NCBI RefSeq assembly: GCF_019331725.1
Contig: NZ_JAHBBF010000019.1
Location: 1-46,264, forward strand
Reading direction: 5' to 3'
DNA length: 46,264 nt
DNA from: Bifidobacterium saguinibicoloris
Lineage (GTDB): Bacteria; Actinomycetota; Actinomycetes; Actinomycetales; Bifidobacteriaceae
Positions 17,399 through 28,800 of the stretch are shown piece by piece; the stretch's first letter is position 1, and the number at the start of each line of letters is the position of its first letter. The notes under the pieces were generated by a model that made no database searches, was not told where the DNA came from, and saw only the letters and a list, made by a program, of their open reading frames with translations. Position numbers and translations under genes: made by a program.

Positions 17399-20300
17399 TC
17401 ACACGTGCCGCCGCGCGACATGGCGTCCCTCCCTCCTGCGGGAGGCCGTCAGCACCGCGCCCACGCCGGCGAGCATGACCGCCGCGAGGATGAGCGGCGT
17501 CACCGCGGCGCCCGTCCTGGAGAGCGGCGTGACGATCCGCACGCGGTAGGTCACGTCGACGGTGGTGCCGTCCTTCAGCGTGTAGCGCACGGTGAAGGAG
17601 TCGTCACCCGCCTTGGCGCCGGCCTTGTAGGCGATGGCGCCGTGACGGAACGTGACCGTACCGAGCGTGGGCGCCTTGGTCACCTCGCGGGCCGTGTAGC
17701 CGGCGACGCTCTTCGGTTCGGCGAGGGTGGCCGTCTTGCCGGGTTTGACGTCCGTCGGGTCGAGGGTGACCGTCTGTCCGGGCTTGGACGGGTTGTCCGG
17801 GTTGTCCGTACCCGGCTTGTCCGGATCGGTCGTGCCGGGCTTGTCGGGGTCGGTGGTACCGGGCTTGTCCGGGTCAACCGTGCCTTCGGCGGCGGTGGTC
17901 GCCTTGACCTCGGCCGGGTCGGAGGAGACGCCGAGCGTGTCGACGGCGGTCACCTGGAACGTGTACTCGGTGCCGGCGGTCAGGCCGGTGGCCGTGTATG
18001 CGGTGGTGGTGCCGTCCACTTCGGCGATCTGCCTGCCGTCGACGCTCACCACGTACTTGGAGATGCCCGCCTCGGAGACGGAGGCGTTCCAGGTGAGCTT
18101 GACCGAGGTCTTGCCCACTTCGGTGGCAGCCAGGTCGGCCGGCGCGGTCGGCGCGGCGATCGTGCCTTCGCCGATGGTGTAGGTCATACCGGCCTTGGTG
18201 GCGAACACGACCAGCTTGGCGCCGGCCTCGTTCTCGACGACCTTGGACTTGACCGGCTTGCCGTCGCCGTCGCGCACCACCACGGCGGAGGCGTCGCCCT
18301 TGGTGAGCTTGACCGCGGCCTGGTTGCCCTTGTTGGAGACGAGCGTGACCGTGGTGGTCTTCCCGTCCTTCCAGGAGGCGTTCACGGTGAAGTTGCCGCG
18401 GGCCACCAGTCCGTCCACCGAACCGGTCGCCCAGCTGGACGGCAGGGCCGGCAGGATGTTGGTGTAGTTCGCGTACTTCGTGCCGTCCTTCGCGGTGAAC
18501 GTGGAGTTGGACTGCAGGAGCATCTCGTCCACGCCGGCCGTGTAGCCGAAGTTGCCGTCGATCTGGAACGGCGGGTGCGCGTCGAACAGGTTCGCGTACA
18601 TGCCTTCGGAGATGAGCTCGCCGAGGATCTTGTACGCGCGGTCGCCGTCGCCGGTGCGCGCCCACGCGTTGATGCGCTGCGCACGGCCCCAGCCGGTGGC
18701 CACGTCGCCGCGGTCGTTCATCGAGACCTTGGCGGCCTCCATGTACTCCGGGTCGTCGATGGTGATGAGGTCGCCGGGGTAGAGGCCCAGCAGGTGGGAC
18801 ATGTGGCGGTGGTTCTGCTGGTAGCCTTGGATGGCGTTGCCGTCCTTGTCCTTGCCCAGCGCACCTTCGTTGTACCATTCCTTGATCTGGCCGCTGTCGC
18901 CGATCTCGATGGGCTTCAGGAGGCTCTTGGCGCAGCTCCAGGAGCGGTTGGCGTTCTTGTCGGTGAAGTTGCCGTCGTCATCCTTGGCCCAGTTGGAGGT
19001 GGCGCATCCCTTGAGGTCGCCGACGAGCTTCTCGTCCTTGCCGAGCGTCTCGGCGGATTCGATGGCGTCGTTGAGCATCTGCCACACCAGCGAGCTCTCG
19101 TAGGTGTTGCCGTCGGTGCCCTGCGGACCCTGTTCCGGCGAGTAGGCCACGCCGGTGGTGAGGCGGGTCTTGCCGTCCTTGTCCTTCAGGTACGCCTCGT
19201 GCAGCATGGAGTTCACGTAGAAGTTCGATTCCTCCTTGAGCAGCGGGTAGATGTCCTTTTCAAGGGAGGCCTTGTCGCCCGTGTACTCGTATTCCTCGTA
19301 CACGTTCTGCAGCAGCCACGGCATGACGGCCGGCGACCAGCCCCACGAGAAGGCGGCGCCCGGCGTGGTCCAGCCGAAGGGAGTGTTCTCCGTGTGCACC
19401 ATGAATCCGTTGCCTTCGCCGATGGCGGTTCCGGCCTTGGTTTCGGCGCCCGCGTAGATCTTCGCGGTCACGCGCCCCGGTTCGACGAGTCCCTTGGCGT
19501 AGGCGATGAGCGGCGTGGCCGATTCGGCGAGGTTGCTCGAATAGGTGGGCCAGTAGTTCATCTGCAGGTTCACGTTGAGGTGGAAGTCGGAGTTCCACGG
19601 GTTGTTGCCGCTCTGGTAGGCCTTGTCGGCGCCGCGGGCGACCCAGAGGCCCTGCAGGTTGCTGGGCAGCTGGCTGTTCTCGCGGGAGGAGCCGATGGTC
19701 AGGTAGCGGCCGTACTGGTACAGCAGCGTCTCGAGTTCGCGCTTCTGCGCATCGGTGGCGGAGCCGTCGGTGTACTTGGCGAGCAGCTGGTCGGTGGGCT
19801 CGTCCTGGACGGCCTGGCCGAGGTTCAGCTTCACGCGGTCGTACAGGGCGGCGTGGTCCTTGACTGATGCGTCCTTGACCTTGCCGTAGCCCTTGTTCGC
19901 TGCCTTCGTGACGGTTTCGGCCACTCGCTTGGCGAGCGCTTCGGCCGTCTCTCCGGTGCGGTACGTCGGGTAGACCTGCTTGTAGTCGGTGGCCGCCGCG
20001 ATGTACAGGGTCACGGTGGAGGCGCCGGAGATCTTCAGGGAGGCGTTGTCGTCGCCGGCGGCGACGGAGCCGTCCTCGAGCACGGCCTTGATCTGCGAGT
20101 CGTAGCGAAGGCCGTTGTTCTTCAGCGCACCGGACGTGGTGAGCGTATCGCCCTTGACGACGGTCTTCTCGCCGTCCTTGGTGACGTTCTTGTACGTCGG
20201 CATCGAGACGTTGAGGTTGAGCTTGCCCGCCTCGCTGGCCTTGAGGCGCACGACCATCACGTTGTCCGGGTTGGAGGCGAGGTATTCGCGCGTGTAGGTG

Positions 20301-23300
20301 ACGCCGTCGTGCTTGAACGTCACGTCCGCCTTGCCCTTGGAGAGGTTGAGGTCGCGCTTGTAGTCCGAGTACTGTGCGTCGTCGCCGAAGCCGTAGTCGA
20401 TGGTCAGGTCGCCCCAGGTCTGATAGCCGCCGTGGGCCGCGTCGTCGGTGCCGCCGACGAGGCCGTTGACCTCGCCTTGGCTGAGCGTGCCGCCCTGCTG
20501 CAGCTTCTTGTTGAGGTCGCGCAGCGTCTGGCCGTTCTTGCCCTTGGACTCGATGTTGCCGCCGTTGTAGTTCGCGGAGGAACCGGGACCGCCGGTCCAC
20601 AGCGTCTCCTCGTTGAAGACGACGTGCTCCTTGCCGACTTCGCCGTAGATGGTGCCGCCGATGCGGCCGTTGCCGATGGGCAGCGTGGTCTGCTGCCACA
20701 CCTGGTCGGTGTCGCAGTTCGCCAAGAAGCACCAGCTGAAGCCGTGGCCGCCGGTGAGCTGGCGGAGACCGGTCTTGGAGGCGGGCTGGTTATACCAGAG
20801 CAGGTCGTCCTTGGAGGCGTCGCCGTCATCGCCGCCGGTGGCGTCGGAGACCACGTACACGGTGAACGCGGCGGTGTAGTCGCCGTAGCGGACGGTGATG
20901 ACGTGCGCGCCCACGCCGTTGGTGTCGAAGTCGGCGCCTTCCAGCGTGTAGTCGCCGCTGTTCAGCGGCACCTTGGTGCCGTCGGACATTGTCTTGACGA
21001 CGACGAGGCCGTCGGCGGAGAACTGTTCGTTCTTGCCGAACTCGTACTTCGTCTTGGTGGGCTGCTTGTCCACCGCGATGCCGGTGACGTAGACGTAGTC
21101 GTCGCCTTCGTCAGGCACGGTGAAGGTCAGCGTGGCGGTCTTCGGATCGGCGGCGCTGAGCTTCTCGGTGACGGTCAGCGTGTAGACGCCGGCCTTGGCG
21201 AAGTGGCCGCCGTCGACGAGCGCCGGCGTGATCTCGTAGCCGTACTGATCGGCGGCGAGCGTCTTCTCGGTGCCGTCGGAGTAGACGGCCTTGACGGTCA
21301 TGCCGGCGGCGTCGAAGACGTCGCCCTTCTTGTAGTCGGTCTTGGCGGGCGCGGTGACGGCGAGGCCGGCGAGCGCGACGCCGGGCTCGGTCTTGCGGTC
21401 CACGGTGACGGTCATCACCGGGGCCATGTCGGCCTTGGCGTTGGTCATGCCGCCTGCGGCGCCTTCGGAGCTGACGAAGCGCACGTCGGCGTGCTTCGTC
21501 TCGCCCATGGCGAGGGTGACGGAGGTCTTGCCGGCGGCGATCGCCTGCGCCACGATGTCGGTGATGTCGACGCTCACCTTGGTACCGGTGACCTGCATGT
21601 CCTTGTCGTTGCCGGCGAGCTTGTAGCCGCCGAGTGCGAACGGTTCGGATTCGGCGACGACCGCGCCTTCCGCGGTGGCGTCGAAGTCGGGCCGGTTGGC
21701 CCAGGTCGCGTTCTCGACGGCGCACGAGTCGCCGTTGGTGCACTTGGCCTCGTCCACTGCGGTGAGCTTGATGGTGTCGGTGTCCGTGGCGGCGAAGTCG
21801 CCCTTGTAGCCGATGTAGGTCAGCTCAAGCTTGGCGGACTTGGGCGCGTTGCCCTGGTACTTCGTGAGGTCGAAGCGCAGGAGGCCCATCTTCGCGTCGG
21901 TGCCGTCGTTCGCGTCCGTGGACTTGAAGCCTTCGCCGAGCGATTCGTAACCGGCCGGCAGCATCGCGCCGACGTAGGTCTTGCCGGAGAAGTTCTGCGT
22001 CTTCTCGGTCTTCCATGCCTGCAGCGTCGAGTCGGCGGCGACCTTCACGGTCTCCTCGGCCTGGGCGGAGTCGTCGGCGGAACCGATGACCGCGGTCTTG
22101 GAGAGGGCGTCGCCGGAAGCGGCGTCGACCACCTGGAGGGTGGCATAGAGGCCTTCGGCGCTGTCGACGGGCACGGTCACGTCGGCCGTCTGCGTGGCGC
22201 CGGACGCGACGAACGCGGTGGCGGCGCCGGTGGAGACGACGGAATCGTCGGCGGACTTGCGCACGGTGAGCACGACCTTCGCATTGACGGCCTTGTCGCC
22301 GGCGTTGGCGAGGCGGACGGACGCACGGTACGGGGTACCGCCGTGCAGCAGCGCCTGAAGGCCGGCGAACCGCACGCCGAGCGTGGAACCGGAGGCGGTG
22401 ATGGAGCGCAGGGCGCCAAGGAGACGTACGTCGCCCCAATCCGCGGTGGAGGTGGAGGGCGCGTTCGAGGTGGAGAACTCGATCTTCTTCGCGGTGCTCA
22501 CGGACACGTCGAACGCGGCCTTCTGACCGGCGGAGAGCTGCTGCTCCCAGACGGTCACGCCGTCGGCCTTGATGGTGAACGTGGCGGAGCCGGAGGTGAC
22601 GGAGGAGTCGAGTCCGGCGACGCCGAGCACGCGGCTGTACTTGCCGTCGGCCTTGACCTCGGTGACGGCGTTGGCCTGCTGCGCGACGCCCTTGGCATAG
22701 TTCGCGCCGCCGATCGTCACCTGCTTGCCGCCGGAGACGAGGTCGGTGAGGTAGGCGCCATCCTCGGCGTACTGCGGGGCCTGGGCTTGGTCGTTGCCGT
22801 AGACCTCGAGCTCGTTGAGGAACGCGTGCTCGCCGGCCGGCACGTCGGTGAACTCCACCTTGACGGCGCCGGCGTACAAACCACCGACGTTCTCTTCGGC
22901 GGGACGGGACGCGACGGTGTCGGCGGTGTACGAGGAGACCTTCACCCATTCGCCCTTGTCGTTCTGCACGGACAGGGTGTACGGGTACGGGGTCTTGTCA
23001 CCGAAGCCGAGGCGGATCTTGTACACGTACTGGGCGAATTCGGTGGACAGGACGAACGCCTGGCCGGAGCCGGCATCGCCCGCAATCCACTGGGTGTTCT
23101 CGTCGCCGTCGGCGCCGAGCGCGCCCTCATGGCCGCTCTGGGAGCTGGTCGGGCTGGTGGGGCGGTCGAGCGCCTTGTTGGTGTCGCCGTAGGCCATCGG
23201 CTCGGGGATCTTCAGGCCCGCGGTGGCCCATTGGCCGGCCTCGTAGAAGTTCTTCGGCTCGCTGCCTTCGTTGCCGCCGGTCACGTCCTTGGTGACGATC

Positions 23301-25699
23301 TGGAACGTGGCGTCCGGCAGGCCTTCCGCGGAGGCGGTCAGCGTGGTGGTGCCGGAGTAGTAGGAGCGGAATTCGATGGCGGCCTTGCCGTCCTTCATCG
23401 AGACGTTCTTGGTGAACTTGTAGGTCTTGCCGCCGGCAAGCACGCCGGGGCCGTCGGTGACCTTGAGGGTCACCTCGCGGTTGTCGGAGACCCAGTCGCC
23501 GTTCGCGTCCTTCATGGTGACGATGATCTGCGCGTCGGTCTTGCCGTCGTTGGTCAGCGTCTTGGGGGAGTCGGTGGATGCGGTGACGTCCATGTGCGTG
23601 GCGGTGCCGGACTTGGAGACTTCCGGCTTGCTGCCGTCGCCTTGGTGTTCGCGGTACCAGTACCAGAGGTTCTTCGGCAGACGGAAGTAGTCGATCATGC
23701 CCATCTTGGCGAGGTCCTTGCCGCCGACGGTACCGTGGTCGAAGCCGGCCCACAGGGCAAGGCCCGCACTGTTTTGGGTGAGCGTGTAGTTGCCGTCGTT
23801 GTCCTTGTCGAGTTCGCCGTACACGGACGTGCCGGCCTTGTACTGGGCCTTGTCGTTGACGACGGCGCCGGGACGGTCGATGACGGGAGAGCCGTATTCG
23901 GCGACCATGTTCGGCATCCACGTGTTCGGGCATTGGCCGCCGCCGCAGATGCGGCCGCCGTCGCCGTTGTAGCCGGCGATGTCGGCCACGGAGAGCTGGT
24001 CGTAGCCCTGGCGCTGCGCGCCGCCCATGCCGGTCTTGCGGGTCGGGTCGAGCTGGTGGGCAAGGTTGCGTTCCTTGTTCACGAGCGCTTTAGCGCGGTT
24101 CTGCGTGGCGTCGGAGGTGAAGAACACCTCGTTGCCGGCGGACCAACTGATCACGGACGGGGAGTTGCGGTTCTCGAGGATCATCTCCTGCATCGCGTCG
24201 AGCACGCTCTGGTCGAAGGAGTCCTGGTCGGCGGCGTTCTGCGGGTAGGCGTCGCGCAGCCAGTCGCTGGCCTGGCCGGACGGGTCGTCGTTCTTGCCGG
24301 CCTGTCCGCCCATGCCCCAGAACACGTTCTCGGACCAGTACAGGATGCCGAGCTCGTCGCATGCCTGGGCGAAGGCGACGTCGTGCGGGTAGTGGGAACC
24401 GCGGATGAAGTTCATGCCGGCTTCCTTGATCATCTTCACGTCGCGGTAGAGGCCCGCGTCAGTGACGGCGTTGGCCCAGCCGCCGTGGTCCTGATGCACG
24501 TTGGCGCCATTGAGCAATGTCTTCTTGCCGTTGAGGTAGAAGCCGTCGTTCTTCCATTGCGCGGTGCGGAAGCCGAAGCTGGTCTCGTAGGCGTCGACGG
24601 TGGCGGCGTCGCCGAGCTTCTCGTCATCGTCTGCGACCACGGTGGTCTTCACGGTGTACAGGTTCGGGTTCTTGGTGTCCCATAGGGCGAGGCCGGTGTA
24701 CATCTTCCCGGTGTCGCCGAGTCCGCCGCTGACCGCGTCGATGGTGGCGGTCTTGCCGGCCTCGACCTTGGTCACCTTGGAGTAGAAGGCGTCCTGGCCG
24801 TCCTTGGTCGCGATGGTCTTGCCCTTGGCGTCCACGAGCTCCTGCTTGACCTGCACGTACTGGTCCTTGGCGGTGGAGTTGGTCACGTCGGTGGCGACGT
24901 CCAGGTTGGAGCGCTTCGCCTCGAGGTTGGCGGCGAGCGCGTCGTCGCTCGGGTATTGGGCGAAGTCGATGTTCTCGGAGCCGGAGTCGAACTCGGGGTT
25001 GGTGAGGGCCGGCGCGGTGACGAACGTACCATAGCGGGCCACGTGCACGGGGGAGGTGAGACGCAGGTACACGTCGCGGTAGATGCCGCCGCTGAACTGG
25101 TGGTCGCCGGCGCGTGGGGTGAGGTCCTGCTGCCAGATGTTGTTGACGCGCACGGCGATCTCGTTCGTACCCGCCTTGAGGTGCTTGGTGAGGTCGTAGG
25201 CGAAGCCGGAGTAGCCGCCTTCGTGCGTGCCGATCTTCTCGCCGTTGACGTACACGTCGGCGACCTGGAACACGCCTTCGAACTCGATTTCGACCCGGCG
25301 GCCGTCCGCCAGCCAGTCATTGGTCACTTGGAACGCCTTGCGGTACCACCCGTAGCCCACGTACCAGTTCTGACCGCCGTTGTCGCCGCCCACCTCGTAG
25401 GGCATGTCGAAGTCGTGCGGCAGGGCCACGTCGGTCCATTCGGAGTCGTCGTATCCGGCGGCCTGCGCGCCGGTGACGTCCTGACGGATGAACTTCCATC
25501 CACGGTTGAAGTTGACCTGGCTGCGCAGGCCCTTCTGCGAGGTGTATTTCTCGACGGATGCGGCCGGCTGCGTGGAGGCGTCCGTCTGCGCCGCGGTGGC
25601 GGAGCTTGCCGCGAACGGCATGAGCGTAAGCGCCATGCCCGCGGCGATGACGGCCGCGACGGCGCGGCTCGCCAGTTTCCCGATGGGTATCTTCTTCAT
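17399..25699 (-). CDS. Secreted, wall-anchored GH2 + GH95 fusion glycosidase (2766 aa)
   Basis: Signal peptide (1-37). A GH2 region (about 60-700) has sugar-binding, Ig-like and TIM-barrel parts, acid/base E524 (WSAGNE) and nucleophile E601 (VAEYGS). It could be a beta-galactosidase or beta-glucuronidase. An NPCBM-like domain (980-1110), a DNRLRE-type module (about 1218-1425) and two Ig-like domains follow. The GH95 domain (about 1630-2467) carries NLQGLW, N2042/N2044, E2189 (SPEQGP) and D2381 (DGNFG). Their spacing closely matches N421/N423, E566 and D766 of Bifidobacterium bifidum AfcA, so an alpha-1,2-L-fucosidase or alpha-L-galactosidase is expected. Then FN3 (2519-2605), three DPDKPGTT repeats, and the anchor LSRTG (about 2727) with a helix and a long basic tail. 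No operator lies in the 182 bp upstream, so it may be cotranscribed with the GH30/GH43 gene. Confidence 0.88.
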   Translation of the reverse strand: MKKIPIGKLASRAVAAVIAAGMALTLMPFAASSATAAQTDASTQPAASVEKYTSQKGLRSQVNFNRGWKFIRQDVTGAQAAGYDDSEWTDVALPHDFDMPYEVGGDNGGQNWYVGYGWYRKAFQVTNDWLADGRRVEIEFEGVFQVADVYVNGEKIGTHEGGYSGFAYDLTKHLKAGTNEIAVRVNNIWQQDLTPRAGDHQFSGGIYRDVYLRLTSPVHVARYGTFVTAPALTNPEFDSGSENIDFAQYPSDDALAANLEAKRSNLDVATDVTNSTAKDQYVQVKQELVDAKGKTIATKDGQDAFYSKVTKVEAGKTATIDAVSGGLGDTGKMYTGLALWDTKNPNLYTVKTTVVADDDEKLGDAATVDAYETSFGFRTAQWKNDGFYLNGKKTLLNGANVHQDHGGWANAVTDAGLYRDVKMIKEAGMNFIRGSHYPHDVAFAQACDELGILYWSENVFWGMGGQAGKNDDPSGQASDWLRDAYPQNAADQDSFDQSVLDAMQEMILENRNSPSVISWSAGNEVFFTSDATQNRAKALVNKERNLAHQLDPTRKTGMGGAQRQGYDQLSVADIAGYNGDGGRICGGGQCPNTWMPNMVAEYGSPVIDRPGAVVNDKAQYKAGTSVYGELDKDNDGNYTLTQNSAGLALWAGFDHGTVGGKDLAKMGMIDYFRLPKNLWYWYREHQGDGSKPEVSKSGTATHMDVTASTDSPKTLTNDGKTDAQIIVTMKDANGDWVSDNREVTLKVTDGPGVLAGGKTYKFTKNVSMKDGKAAIEFRSYYSGTTTLTASAEGLPDATFQIVTKDVTGGNEGSEPKNFYEAGQWATAGLKIPEPMAYGDTNKALDRPTSPTSSQSGHEGALGADGDENTQWIAGDAGSGQAFVLSTEFAQYVYKIRLGFGDKTPYPYTLSVQNDKGEWVKVSSYTADTVASRPAEENVGGLYAGAVKVEFTDVPAGEHAFLNELEVYGNDQAQAPQYAEDGAYLTDLVSGGKQVTIGGANYAKGVAQQANAVTEVKADGKYSRVLGVAGLDSSVTSGSATFTIKADGVTVWEQQLSAGQKAAFDVSVSTAKKIEFSTSNAPSTSTADWGDVRLLGALRSITASGSTLGVRFAGLQALLHGGTPYRASVRLANAGDKAVNAKVVLTVRKSADDSVVSTGAATAFVASGATQTADVTVPVDSAEGLYATLQVVDAASGDALSKTAVIGSADDSAQAEETVKVAADSTLQAWKTEKTQNFSGKTYVGAMLPAGYESLGEGFKSTDANDGTDAKMGLLRFDLTKYQGNAPKSAKLELTYIGYKGDFAATDTDTIKLTAVDEAKCTNGDSCAVENATWANRPDFDATAEGAVVAESEPFALGGYKLAGNDKDMQVTGTKVSVDITDIVAQAIAAGKTSVTLAMGETKHADVRFVSSEGAAGGMTNAKADMAPVMTVTVDRKTEPGVALAGLAVTAPAKTDYKKGDVFDAAGMTVKAVYSDGTEKTLAADQYGYEITPALVDGGHFAKAGVYTLTVTEKLSAADPKTATLTFTVPDEGDDYVYVTGIAVDKQPTKTKYEFGKNEQFSADGLVVVKTMSDGTKVPLNSGDYTLEGADFDTNGVGAHVITVRYGDYTAAFTVYVVSDATGGDDGDASKDDLLWYNQPASKTGLRQLTGGHGFSWCFLANCDTDQVWQQTTLPIGNGRIGGTIYGEVGKEHVVFNEETLWTGGPGSSANYNGGNIESKGKNGQTLRDLNKKLQQGGTLSQGEVNGLVGGTDDAAHGGYQTWGDLTIDYGFGDDAQYSDYKRDLNLSKGKADVTFKHDGVTYTREYLASNPDNVMVVRLKASEAGKLNLNVSMPTYKNVTKDGEKTVVKGDTLTTSGALKNNGLRYDSQIKAVLEDGSVAAGDDNASLKISGASTVTLYIAAATDYKQVYPTYRTGETAEALAKRVAETVTKAANKGYGKVKDASVKDHAALYDRVKLNLGQAVQDEPTDQLLAKYTDGSATDAQKRELETLLYQYGRYLTIGSSRENSQLPSNLQGLWVARGADKAYQSGNNPWNSDFHLNVNLQMNYWPTYSSNLAESATPLIAYAKGLVEPGRVTAKIYAGAETKAGTAIGEGNGFMVHTENTPFGWTTPGAAFSWGWSPAVMPWLLQNVYEEYEYTGDKASLEKDIYPLLKEESNFYVNSMLHEAYLKDKDGKTRLTTGVAYSPEQGPQGTDGNTYESSLVWQMLNDAIESAETLGKDEKLVGDLKGCATSNWAKDDDGNFTDKNANRSWSCAKSLLKPIEIGDSGQIKEWYNEGALGKDKDGNAIQGYQQNHRHMSHLLGLYPGDLITIDDPEYMEAAKVSMNDRGDVATGWGRAQRINAWARTGDGDRAYKILGELISEGMYANLFDAHPPFQIDGNFGYTAGVDEMLLQSNSTFTAKDGTKYANYTNILPALPSSWATGSVDGLVARGNFTVNASWKDGKTTTVTLVSNKGNQAAVKLTKGDASAVVVRDGDGKPVKSKVVENEAGAKLVVFATKAGMTYTIGEGTIAAPTAPADLAATEVGKTSVKLTWNASVSEAGISKYVVSVDGRQIAEVDGTTTAYTATGLTAGTEYTFQVTAVDTLGVSSDPAEVKATTAAEGTVDPDKPGTTDPDKPGTTDPDKPGTDNPDNPSKPGQTVTLDPTDVKPGKTATLAEPKSVAGYTAREVTKAPTLGTVTFRHGAIAYKAGAKAGDDSFTVRYTLKDGTTVDVTYRVRIVTPLSRTGAAVTPLILAAVMLAGVGAVLTASRRREGRHVARRHV
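17808..17879 (-). repeat. 24-bp in-frame repeat encoding DPDKPGTT
   Basis: Three 24-bp units (17808, 17832, 17856) form a Pro/Asp-rich linker between the FN3 domain and the wall-anchor region of the GH2/GH95 protein. Confidence 0.85.
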
Positions 25700-25789
25700 T
25701 GGAGTGCTTTCTGCTGGATGCGGGGAGGCGGCTCATCGGATGCGTCGCCTTTGGGTGGTGATGGCTGTTCGGTTATGGGGTTACGGGGA

Positions 25790-25825
25790 GCGGCGGTGCC
25801 GGCCAGGAGAGGACCGGCGCCGCCG
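25790..25825 (-). terminator. GC-rich hairpin between GH30/GH43 and GH2/GH95 genes
   Basis: CGGCGGTGCCGGCC can pair with GACCGGCGCCGCCG, imperfectly and without a T run. It may only attenuate read-through. Confidence 0.35.
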
Positions 25826-25881
25826 TAGGGAGCGCCGCACGCCCCGTGAAGGAAGGAGGAGAGGCATGCGGCGGAAGGATG

Positions 25882-28800
25882 TCACCGATCGCGCTTGGCG
25901 CCAAGGAGGAGGACGGCGCCTACGGTCAGCAACACGATTGCGATGGCCGCCGGAATCAGCGCCGCACTGCCCGTCTTGGACAATGCCGTGGCGTTGGAAC
26001 CATTGGCGGGCTTGAGGTCGCCGCCGTGCTCACCCTTGCCGTCACCGGCGTCGGGATTGTCCGGGGTCGACGGGTTGGTTCCGGGGTCGGCCTTCTTGAG
26101 ACCGTCCTTCGCCTTGGCAAGCGACTCATATGCGGCGTCAACCTGCGCCTGGGTTGCGTTCTTGTCCTCGGACACCGCCTTGGCGGCGTCGTATGCGGCC
26201 TTGAACGTGCCCCATGTATCGGAGGTGTAGTCGTTCTGGTCGAGGTCGGCGGCGTCCGCAAGGGCCTTGTCCAAGTCGGTCTTGTCGACTTCGACCGGAG
26301 TGACGGGCTTGGGCCTCACCGTGACCGTACGGGTCACCGTGACGGTGTTGCCGGCCTTGTCAGCGACGGTGTAGGTCAGTTCGTAGGTTCCGGCCTTGGA
26401 AGTATCGACCGTTCCCGTGACCGTGATGTCCTTGGTCAGGTTGCCGTCGACGTCGTCCTTGGCGCTGACGCCGGCCTTCGGATCGAATGCCGCGCCGTAG
26501 TCGAGGGTCACGTCGTCCGCGCCGGAGATGACCGGGGCCGTGGTGTCCTTGGGTGCCGCCTCGTCGCTGGACAGGTCGACGCCGGTGTAAGTCACCTTGG
26601 CACCGTCCTGGCCGTTGTTGGCGGAGGTGAGCACGCCCACGTCGAGGCCGTCGGAGTCGGCGCCCTTGACGTCCACGGTGCCGATACTGACGAATGTGCC
26701 GTCGGCGTTCCGGTAGAAGCCTTCGAACGTATCAGCGTCCACTCGGGTCACACGGATGGTCACCGGGGTGCCGTCGGCAACGGTCGAGGCGGTCACCGAC
26801 TTGTTCTTGTCCGCATCGGCGGTCTCCCAGTCGATGTAGCCGTTGCCGTCGGTGTCGTTCTGCCAGAACAGGCCGTTCTGGCTCAGGATGAGCATGGCGT
26901 AGCCCTTGGCGGAGTTCTGACCGCTGGCGGACAGGTCGTTGCGCACCACGATGCCGGCGCGGGCGTCGGAGTTGCCACCGGCCTCGAAGCCGGAGACGGT
27001 GGCGGTGAGCGATTCACCGGTCTTGAGCGCATCGGCGCGGTAGGCCAGGCTGTACTCGTTCTTGCTGGCCCAGGCACCGCCGTTCGCGCCGTCGGCGATG
27101 GTGAATCCGTAGTCCTTGGCTGTGGTGGAGGTCTGGCAGATCGTGCCGGCGTTCGCGCCGAACGTGCCGGACTTCCACGGATCCTTGGCGGCCGGGCAGT
27201 TCGGGTCCTCCACGGTGATCTCACGGGTGAACGTGCGTCCGGGGTAGAAGGCGTCGTCGCCGGCGAGCGTGCCGGTGACGGTCACCTTGCCCGACTTGGA
27301 CGTGTCGACGTCGGACCAGGTGACGGCCACCTGCGCGGCCTTGCCGTCGCCGTCCTTCACGCTGACCTCGGCGGGCAGCTTGGCGGACACGTCCTCGCCG
27401 GCGGCCAGGGAGCCGAGGTCGGCGAGACCGTCATCGGTCACCGTCCAGTAGGTGACGGCGGTCTTGGATCCGCCGTGGGACTGCCAGTAGGAGGCGTCCC
27501 ATCCCTTGGACCACTTGCCGTTGTCCTGGGCGGCCGGGTTGCGCATCTCCAGCCTGCCGTTCTCGCCGAAGGTGAGCGGCAGCCACACGTAGGTGGAGTC
27601 GCCGAGCGTCGAGCCGTCGTCGTTGTTCTTGGCGTACCAGCGGTCTCCCATGTAGACGTACTGGCCCTTGGAGGCGTCGAGCGCGAGCACGTTGGTGGAC
27701 TGCGAGCCGAACGTGGTGGAGTTGGTATCGCCGTAGGCGAGCCAGCCGTCGGTGCCTTCCGGCACCTTCTGGGTCTGGATCCACGTGTTCTCATAGCCGT
27801 CGGTCTTGTCGACGCCGCGCGTCCAGTCGCCGAGCATGGAGTCGGCCGTGTAGTAGGTGGCCTGGTTCGGAGCCCAGCCGGTGGCGGCGGAGGCGACGAT
27901 GTAGTACCTGCCGTTCGTTTCGAAGACGGCCGGGGCCTCGATCATCAGGTTCTTCTTGATGAGCTTGTAGTCCTGGCCCTCCACGAGCACGCCGGCGCCG
28001 GAGTCGCCGTCCTTCTCGTCGTAGACGAGCGGGTACTTGCCGTCGGACGAGTATTCGAAGTCGAACGGGGCCGTGGTGGTGGTCTTCACCGTGTTGGTGT
28101 AGGTGTCATCCAGCTTGGCCGCGTACAGCGTCCAGTTGCCTTCGGAGGAGTACACGAGGTAGGCGTCGCCGTTGGAGTCCTTGAAGACGGTCATGTCGCG
28201 GGACATGCCGGCTTCGGTGTCGCTGCGGCGGTCCCAGCGGTTCGGCAGACGGTACGCACCGACCAGCTTGAACGGTCCGGCCGGGGAGTCAGCCACGGCC
28301 ACGCCGGCCATGGCGCGGTCGTAAGTGCCGCCGCCGACCTTGGTGCTGCCGTCGGCGTGCCACCACATCACGTACTTTCCGGTCTTCTCGTTGTGGATCA
28401 CCTTCGGGCGTTCGATGATGGCGGTGGTGTCGTCCGCCGTGCCGTCGCCGTTCTGGTCCGGATCCATGTTGAGGTAGTAGAAGATCTTCCTGGCCTTGTC
28501 CGTGTTCACGGTGCCGTCGGTGTTCTTCAGGTCATAGACCTTGTCGAAGTAGGCGAAGTCGTCGTTGGACGTGTCGGTGAACTGGGCGAGGCGGGTCGCG
28601 GAGCGCAAGGCCAGCCCTTGGTCCTCCCAGTTCTTCGTGTCGTAGGACTTGTAGACGTGGACGCCCGGGCTCTTGTAGTAGCCGTTGGAGCGGTCCTCGC
28701 CGTACCACCAGTACACGGTGACGTCCTTGCCGTCCTTCTTCTCGGTGGTGGTCATGATCTGGCCGCCGTGCGCCTGGATGTGGTTGCCCTTGTCGTCGGT

